Assembly: GCA_003645915.1 (NCBI GenBank)
Contig: QNDG01000008.1
Span: 1-11,832 of the forward strand
Length of the DNA: 11,832 nt
Direction of reading: 5' to 3'
Source of the DNA: Candidatus Zhuqueibacterota bacterium
GTDB lineage: Bacteria; Zhuqueibacterota; QNDG01
The notes under the pieces are model-generated. The model did no database searches, had not been told where the DNA came from, and was given only the letters and a program-made list of their open reading frames with translations. The number at the start of each line of letters is the position of its first letter. The stretch's first letter is position 1. A program made the translations under genes and the position numbers. This document shows positions 8,201 through 11,832 of this stretch, piece after piece.

Positions 8201-9346
8201 ATACTTATTCAGTCCGATACTGTAAATTCCGAAATTGTCTGATTTAAGGCTGCCATGTATGGTTGGATTTGACAAGCTTCCGGTAAGCCGTAAAAAATAT
8301 GCCGCTTTACCAACTGCGCCATATTTTGAACCGGGCACCGCATATCTGAAAAATTCCGGGATATCAAAATCCGGGCAGGATAGCAGAATATCCCATTTCG
8401 GGGAAAAAATATCCCTTGCATTTCCTTTAATTATAAGGCTTGAGCCGTTAAAATTCTGCACGCTGCCGGAAACATAAACAGAATCCCCGAAAAAATCTCC
8501 TGTAATGTTAACGCCTTTGTAAATCAGATTAACACCTTTAAATGATAACTCACCCTGTTTAATATAAATATATCCTTTGGGTTCTATGTGCTTTCCAAAA
8601 TAAAGATCACTTTCAAAATAACCGCCGTTCACTTCCAGATAAGGAGGAAGCACTACACTAAGATCACCATCAGGTTCCACTTTGTCCACTTTTACATGAA
8701 AATTCAAAGGCTCCGATTGTTTGAGATCTACTGCACCATTTATGTGCAGATTATTTTTTTCCTTACTGAAAACAGCACCGGTCAGGCGGATAATGGCTGA
8801 ATCCGCACGTTCTGTTTTTACAAATCCGTCAAGTGAATGCCCCAGTAAAAGCTTCGCTCCTTTTTCATTCTCAATGTATATTTTCGCATCTGTTATAGCA
8901 ATTCTTTTAATTGTTTCCAGTTCACCTGCCCACTTGTTTGAATTAAATGCCAGAACGGTTTTATTTCCCCCGCTTCCTGACATTTTTTTCCTGTTTCTTC
9001 TTATTGTAATAACAGGGCTCTCCATTACAAGTTCATTGGCGATTTTACTTGGAGCAAACCTGTATAGCAAAAGTTTGAAAATATTATACCCGATTCTTAC
9101 ATCCCTGACCTCCAGTGTATAAACCGAATCTTTCGGTACAATAATAACATCTTTAAGCTGCACATTTCTTACTCCTGCCTTTAAATCGCCAATATCGGAA
9201 CTTGATGCAAGGTATGGCTGCATCTTCTGCAGAATAATAGTTCGGATTTTTTCATTGGCCCTCATAGTGCGCCATGCGCCGTACCATCCAAAAAATACAA
9301 CGCAGAGCACAATAAACAACACAAGGACCCATTTTCTTGTCTTCAT
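5279..9346 (-). CDS. tamB: TamB-family translocation/assembly module protein (AsmA-like, DUF490 C-terminus)
   Basis: This is a 1355-residue protein with an N-terminal signal anchor (about residues 6-24, VLVLFIVLCVVFFGWYGAW). The rest is predicted to be periplasmic and consists almost wholly of short alternating beta strands, as expected for the hydrophobic beta-groove of the AsmA/TamB superfamily. The last 300-odd residues carry the TamB (DUF490) domain: NFEVWGNVISTEGGLEVLE, then FKFSTDNPNLGRSEADLMAALGYS, which matches the family's P-L-S-E-x-[DE]-[LI] region. The end is strand-rich and aromatic (WLRHIFPF). Family members span the envelope and act with an Omp85 protein; AsmA-like proteins are also implicated in phospholipid transport to the outer membrane. 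At 1355 aa it is somewhat longer than E. coli TamB (1259 aa). The ATG at 9346 has only a weak purine stretch (GATAGAAA) upstream. A good promoter precedes it, and bamA follows by 73 bp. The exact substrate is unknown. Confidence 0.9.
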   Translation of the reverse strand: MKTRKWVLVLFIVLCVVFFGWYGAWRTMRANEKIRTIILQKMQPYLASSSDIGDLKAGVRNVQLKDVIIVPKDSVYTLEVRDVRIGYNIFKLLLYRFAPSKIANELVMESPVITIRRNRKKMSGSGGNKTVLAFNSNKWAGELETIKRIAITDAKIYIENEKGAKLLLGHSLDGFVKTERADSAIIRLTGAVFSKEKNNLHINGAVDLKQSEPLNFHVKVDKVEPDGDLSVVLPPYLEVNGGYFESDLYFGKHIEPKGYIYIKQGELSFKGVNLIYKGVNITGDFFGDSVYVSGSVQNFNGSSLIIKGNARDIFSPKWDILLSCPDFDIPEFFRYAVPGSKYGAVGKAAYFLRLTGSLSNPTIHGSLKSDNFGIYSIGLNKYTMSIGLKDSIFTFRGSGSREKDLKFDLRGSIDFSNDKYNSFMNARLTGSLLPVINPVLAGRLEQCGGTIDVNVRGRLTGLSGSVKGEIKTVSYEGDTLLVLPLLTYSRDSLKVNISSSKDFKVAGFVFKPFREKPNWSLYSEDITDLIYPMVPTAFKRIINKLHIGAGFEGSYKKWAVTAQGQSIERPFNKTFFTLKIQPTGWGKEKKVKINSYIYDMSGKSMSAKMSVAYTDNVLNVRKLSIGKRFSGSGILNISKSDSSFFMLNLKNMDFSRLKDYFINPPSLSGFVTSSFKFSGPVIKPDVHFSLNFDSGYINKVGPLDGHLSSVWEHGKFVEAGIKVNRREKRIVFGSAKGDSSGNLSGTFRTDTLYIKEISKAIFKSDNFDGLAIMDINVAGKSLRPVVSGNVEILNGRAGLLHFKRFYAGFTDTLETFDKLEKSEFFLKKGELTRDDGFRGEFTGMIPHSMSGNLDLSVNASGNLLGVLTDISPLVKTGKGQGDASIRFVGNNRNWVIGSAKINIRKGKIKLNSIFRSLNNINIDAELKPGQRFFHINRISADVYNTPLLIENHNKNLTLPPLRIDQLGFNLGNITIRTEKPVRMSLPGLMEKGSEGKLLFKGKNSGDFVIGGPSSNPRIMGTLELYDFRFTFPILKTNGQGTGGIDKLLAKVGWDLQVVPKKDVHYTRDVSAALGNIYVDLKLQDGVGGINVKGIPESDNFEVWGNVISTEGGLEVLEHYFRPEQITFDLPRKAGEPILSGRAFTTITDSLGMPATVWIVIASQDRETGIEKRGGLWENIHFKFSTDNPNLGRSEADLMAALGYSTADIKDRVYDALGTQVENFIFRPIFRPIERGIRRHFGLDVVRFSSMFSRNLFQIRSMNVPQFDPKFLLRSTRWTLGKYLGPGIFITYTGQVQNEPYYQSYMTHGIGFRHALSLEFTLRPDLFLEFEYTYDSQLLSDRREDRKVWLRHIFPF

Positions 9347-9383
9347 AAATTTCTATCTATATTGATCATCCCATAAATAACTA

Positions 9384-9412
9384 ATTATTTTCTAAACCCG
9401 GGAAAATGACAA
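9384..9412 (-). promoter_or_regulatory. Predicted sigma-70 promoter of the tamB-bamA-skp-lpxD-lpxC/fabZ unit
   Basis: On the minus strand, TTGTCA (9407-9412; 5 of 6) and AATAAT (9384-9389; 5 of 6) are separated by exactly 17 bp. The predicted start near 9377 gives a leader of about 30 nt before the tamB ATG. It lies downstream of the uppS terminator, consistent with a new transcription unit. Confidence 0.65.
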
Positions 9413-9481
9413 ATTAATAAATAACATTAGAATCTGTCCCCATACAAAACTCCAAAATTTTGAATAATTTTCATGCCGGGT

Positions 9482-9506
9482 AAAAAAAAGAGGCTTATGC
9501 CCCCTT
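9482..9506 (-). terminator. Intrinsic terminator downstream of uppS
   Basis: On the minus strand, AAGGGGGC, loop ATAA, GCCTCTTT form an 8-bp stem (two G-U pairs). The stem runs directly into a tract of eight T residues (9482-9489). A second nested pairing (AGAGG with CCTCT) could lengthen the structure. It lies about 85 bp after the uppS stop and would separate uppS from tamB transcription. Confidence 0.75.
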
Positions 9507-9522
9507 ACACACCTCTATAGGA

Positions 9523-9537
9523 ATTAGACGTCCTAAT
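9523..9537. repeat. Short inverted repeat between uppS and its terminator
   Basis: ATTAG and CTAAT flank ACGTC, giving a 5-bp stem around a GACGTC palindrome. No poly-T follows on either strand, so it is not a terminator by itself. It may be an operator-like palindrome or chance. The rest of the 243-bp gap between uppS and tamB (9347-9589) holds no convincing ORF. Confidence 0.3.
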
Positions 9538-9589
9538 CTGTACTCCGGTTCCCGATTAATCTACTCAGATGGAAATTACTAATAGGTCT

Positions 9590-10348
9590 TCACTTCAATT
9601 GTTCACTTACCTTACCAAAACGCCTCTCTCTTTTCGCATAGCTGATTATGGCCATGTACAGATCATTTTTTGAGAACTCAGGCCAGAAAACATCAGTTAT
9701 ATAAAATTCAGTATATGCAAGCTGCCACAATAAAAAATTGGATATCCGCATCTCACCGCTGGTTCGGATCAGCAAATCAGGATCAGAAATATTTTTTGTA
9801 TAAAGGTGATCCGAAAATATCTGCCCGTTTATTTCCTTAGGGTCAATTTCACCCTGTACAGCCTTTTCCGCAATTGTTCTTACTGCATTAATTATTTCTT
9901 CTCTTCCTCCGTAATTTAATGCAAGATTTAGCTTTAATCCTGTATTATTTTCAGTTGCTTTTATACCCTCTTTCATACTTTTAGACGCTTCTGCGGGCAG
10001 TCCGTCTATATCTCCCAGCACATTAAGTTTAACATTATTTTTTATAAGATCTCTTATTTCCCTGTTTAAAGTCTGAATCAGCAGTTTCATAAGAGCATTA
10101 ACTTCTGTTACAGGTCTTTTCCAGTTTTCCGTTGAAAAAGTATAAAGGGTCAGAGAATCAACACCGAGTTTCCCGCATTCCTCAACTACCATGCGTACAG
10201 TTTTAACTCCCTCTCTGTGTCCTGCAACTCTGGGAAGCATTCTCCTTCTGGCCCATCTGCCGTTACCATCCATAATTATGGCTATATGCCCGGGAATCAA
10301 TCCTTGTTGTTTTATTTCCTCTATCTTTTTCTGTAAATTTATACCCAC
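9590..10348 (-). CDS. uppS: Isoprenyl transferase / (di-trans,poly-cis)-undecaprenyl-diphosphate synthase UppS
   Basis: This cytoplasmic cis-prenyltransferase condenses isopentenyl diphosphate onto farnesyl diphosphate to give C55-PP, the lipid carrier for peptidoglycan and O-antigen. With the GTG start chosen here it has 252 residues, close to E. coli UppS (253). The signature HIAIIMDGNGRWA contains catalytic D27. GHREG and TLYTFSTENWKRP follow, and the C-terminal block RTSGEMRISNFLLWQLAYTEF carries R195, R201 and E214. All sit one residue from the E. coli numbers (D26, R194, R200, E213). The frame stays open to a TTG at 10390 (266 aa), but that codon lacks a Shine-Dalgarno and would overlap the predicted -10 box. 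An AAGGAG at 10362-10367 lies 13 nt before the GTG, which is long, so the start remains uncertain. It is followed by a terminator and is probably monocistronic. Confidence 0.95.
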   Translation of the reverse strand: MGINLQKKIEEIKQQGLIPGHIAIIMDGNGRWARRRMLPRVAGHREGVKTVRMVVEECGKLGVDSLTLYTFSTENWKRPVTEVNALMKLLIQTLNREIRDLIKNNVKLNVLGDIDGLPAEASKSMKEGIKATENNTGLKLNLALNYGGREEIINAVRTIAEKAVQGEIDPKEINGQIFSDHLYTKNISDPDLLIRTSGEMRISNFLLWQLAYTEFYITDVFWPEFSKNDLYMAIISYAKRERRFGKVSEQLK

Positions 10349-10381
10349 TTTTCTACTGCTGCTCCTTTTATTTAACTTGGA

Positions 10382-10410
10382 AAAGTACAATTTATCGCAT
10401 AAAATGTCAA
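10382..10410 (-). promoter_or_regulatory. Predicted promoter of uppS
   Basis: A perfect TTGACA (10405-10410, minus strand) stands 17 bp from TACTTT (10382-10387), which matches TATAAT at only 3 of 6 positions. Transcription would start near 10375, upstream of the GTG but downstream of the alternative TTG. It lies close to the left end of the neighbouring insertion sequence. Confidence 0.45.
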
Positions 10411-10504
10411 GGTATTATTTTTAATTCTTGCACCCCCCGAAAAACCGGTTGATGAACATGCAGTAAGGTCATTAAAATAAATGGAGTTAAAAGACATAGA
10501 TAAA

Positions 10505-10533
10505 TTGAAAAAGGTTCTCCGATTTGTTATATT
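10505..10533 (+). promoter_or_regulatory. Predicted transposase promoter overlapping the 5' hairpin arm
   Basis: TTGAAA (10505-10510; 5 of 6) and TATATT (10528-10533; 5 of 6) are spaced by exactly 17 bp. The spacer contains the left arm AAGGTTCTCC. Transcription would begin near 10540, after the left arm, so the element's own mRNA should not form the hairpin that hides the ribosome binding site. Confidence 0.65.
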
Positions 10534-10575
10534 AAATTGATCAACAAAACTATAACAAACAAAAAGGAGAACCTT
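10511..10575 (+). promoter_or_regulatory. Inverted repeat sequestering the transposase ribosome binding site
   Basis: AAGGTTCTCC (10511-10520) pairs perfectly with GGAGAACCTT (10566-10575), and TTTGTTATA (10523-10531) pairs perfectly with TATAACAAA (10551-10559). That gives 19 paired bases around a 19-nt loop, with a small asymmetric internal loop. The right arm contains the GGAG of the Shine-Dalgarno AAGGAG (10564-10569) and ends one base before the ATG. A transcript entering from upstream would carry both arms and hide the ribosome binding site. An alternative view is that the left arm is part of the terminal inverted repeat of the element. Confidence 0.8.
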
Positions 10576-11832
10576 ATGTCAAATAATAAACAAATTATAT
10601 AAAAAACCCAAATAAAACTTAAACAATATCTTTACAAGTATGAAGATTTTTTAAAGCTGCCTGAGTACAAATTTTTATCAGACGCTATTTTCGGGATATT
10701 AAAAGGGAAACATATACATCTTGCGAAAATATCAAGGAGCTTATTAGAGCCAATAAGCCCCAAGAAGACAGAAGAGAGGTTGTCATATCATCTTGGGAAA
10801 GAAGGATTGTATAAATCTATTCAGGAAGTATATTATAATACAATCAGAGCCAGAATAAAAAGATGCCGTTATCTAATATTTGACGGAAGCGACATAGTAA
10901 AGCAAGAAGCCACAAAAATGTCAGGATTATCATTAGTAAGAGATGGATCAGCCTCAAGTAAAAAGGGCGAATGTGTATTGTCTAATGGCTATCATTGGGA
11001 CAATCTTCTTGGAGTAAGTGCACACGGTAAAGAGATATTACCAGTATATTCTGAGATTTATAGTACAAAACTGGATACAGATTATACAGTAAGTGAGAAC
11101 AGAAAGATAGTAAATATAATCAAAGATGTAAGTAAAATAACAAACTCAGAACAGATACTCGTAATGGACAGGGGTGGGGACAGGCGTGTATTAATAAATG
11201 AATTTATTAGACTTAAGCAGCTATTTGTTATACGTCAGACCGGAAAGAGGCATTTATTTCATAAAGGTAGATTAAAGCCTTTAAAACAAATATCCCGTAC
11301 TGTTAAATTGGATTCAGAATACAGAGTAGTGAGAAAACATAACAAAAAAGCATCTGTACATTTATCTCATGTAGGCGCAACTTTGGTTGAGTTCCCGAGT
11401 TCTGATTTAAAATATTCAATAGACTGTCCTTTATGGCTGATTATTGCAAAGGAACAAGGCAAAGGTTACAGTTGGTTTTTGTGCAGTCTTAATACAAAAA
11501 ACAAATCTGCGGCAATTGAAATGGCGATGACAGGTTATCAGTATCGCTGGAAAATAGAGGAATTCCACAGACAGGTAAAACAGGATTATCATCTTGAGGA
11601 TATTAGATATCAAAGATATGAAGCAATAAAAACAATAGGTTCATTATTGTTGGTTGTTATGGGATTCCTGTCAACTTTGAGAGATGCCTTTATCAGTTTA
11701 ATTTTATTTCATGCAAGATTGTGTGAAAAGAATATATTTAACAACCTACCTGATTATATTTTTTACAGACTTTCAGAAGCTGTCAGAATATCGCTTTCAG
11801 GAACAAATAAATTTATTCCTGCAAAAAATAAA
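10576..11832 (+). pseudogene. IS4-family DDE transposase with nonsense codon at position 9 (3' end beyond window)
   Basis: The ATG at 10576 follows AAGGAG by 6 nt and begins MSNNKQII, then a TAA stop at 10600-10602 (codon 9). The same frame then continues without interruption for 410 codons to the window edge. The RNase H-like catalytic residues are present: D103 in LIFDGSD, D198 in ILVMDRGGDRR and E328. The IS4 signature Y-(2)-R-(3)-E-(6)-K is exact (Y321, R324, E328, K335 in YQYRWKIEEFHRQVK). The next in-frame start candidate is a TTG about 60 codons downstream, so internal initiation would lose the N-terminal domain. A single C-to-T change (CAA to TAA) explains the break. Frameshifting does not rescue it, because another frame meets TAA within a few codons. 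The catalytic core is otherwise undamaged, so the mutation looks recent, or is a sequencing error. Confidence 0.88.

Larger units (their letters stand above)
10505..11832 (+). mobile_element. IS4-family insertion sequence, left part (right end outside window)
   Basis: The minimum extent runs from the transposase promoter to the window edge. The element is recognised from its DDE transposase with the IS4-type Y-R-E-K signature. The left terminal inverted repeat and target duplication cannot be fixed because the right end is missing; the true left boundary probably lies somewhere in 10415-10511. Its orientation is divergent from uppS. The 10391-10504 stretch contains no convincing gene. Confidence 0.8.

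Noticed and set aside
8721..9122. Plus-strand open frame of 133 codons, hydrophobic and Ser/Phe-rich
   Set aside because: It is antisense to tamB. Its composition is what the complement of an alternating-strand protein gives, and there is no ribosome binding site or family resemblance.
10443..10450. AACCGGTT palindrome upstream of the IS
   Set aside because: An 8-bp palindrome alone is expected by chance. It has no partner copy or promoter context that would make it an operator or IS end.
10481..10540. A 19-codon plus-strand ORF (ATG to TGA) overlapping the left hairpin arm, as a possible leader peptide
   Set aside because: It has no ribosome binding site at a useful distance, and the predicted transposase transcript starts at its very end. 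It is most likely a chance frame.
10600..10602. TAA in the transposase as evidence of a recoded stop codon
   Set aside because: lpxD, bamA and tamB in the same window all end in TAA at the expected place, so TAA is a normal stop in this genome.

Overview
The window comes from a Gram-negative (LPS-making) bacterium with fairly AT-rich DNA. A fused lpxC/fabZ gene, together with the cluster tamB-bamA-skp-lpxD-lpxC/fabZ, points by inference to the Fibrobacteres-Chlorobi-Bacteroidetes (FCB) group or a related uncultured lineage. I cannot place it more exactly from sequence alone.

Layout. Positions 1-10348 hold six genes, all on the minus strand. Read in the direction of transcription they are uppS (undecaprenyl diphosphate synthase), tamB (TamB/AsmA-like inner-membrane-anchored protein), bamA (Omp85 outer-membrane insertase), skp/ompH (periplasmic chaperone), lpxD and lpxC/fabZ; the last runs off the left edge. 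uppS appears to be a separate transcription unit: it has a likely promoter at 10382-10410 and an intrinsic terminator at 9482-9506. A second strong promoter at 9384-9412 starts the tamB-bamA-skp-lpxD-lpxC/fabZ unit. A third, immediately upstream of bamA (5233-5261), would let the bamA-to-lpxC part be expressed independently. Spacing tightens downstream: 73 bp, 62 bp, 2 bp and 0 bp, so lpxD and lpxC/fabZ are probably translationally coupled.

Function. The block is an outer-membrane-building locus. UppS makes the C55 lipid carrier for peptidoglycan and O-antigen. LpxC and LpxD catalyse the second and third steps of lipid A synthesis. FabZ makes fatty acids that compete with lipid A for hydroxyacyl-ACP. 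Skp delivers unfolded outer-membrane proteins and BamA inserts them. TamB probably bridges the inner membrane to an Omp85 protein or carries phospholipid outward. No TamA gene is present here, and tamB sits directly before bamA.

Positions 10505-11832 (plus strand) hold the left part of an IS4-family insertion sequence. Its DDE transposase has clear catalytic motifs, but the reading frame is broken by a TAA at codon 9. Upstream of its ATG is an extended inverted repeat that buries the ribosome binding site. The element's own promoter overlaps the repeat so that self-initiated transcripts should lack the 5' arm. This matches the known IS10/IS50 design that blocks translation from read-through transcripts. 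The right end of the element is outside the window.
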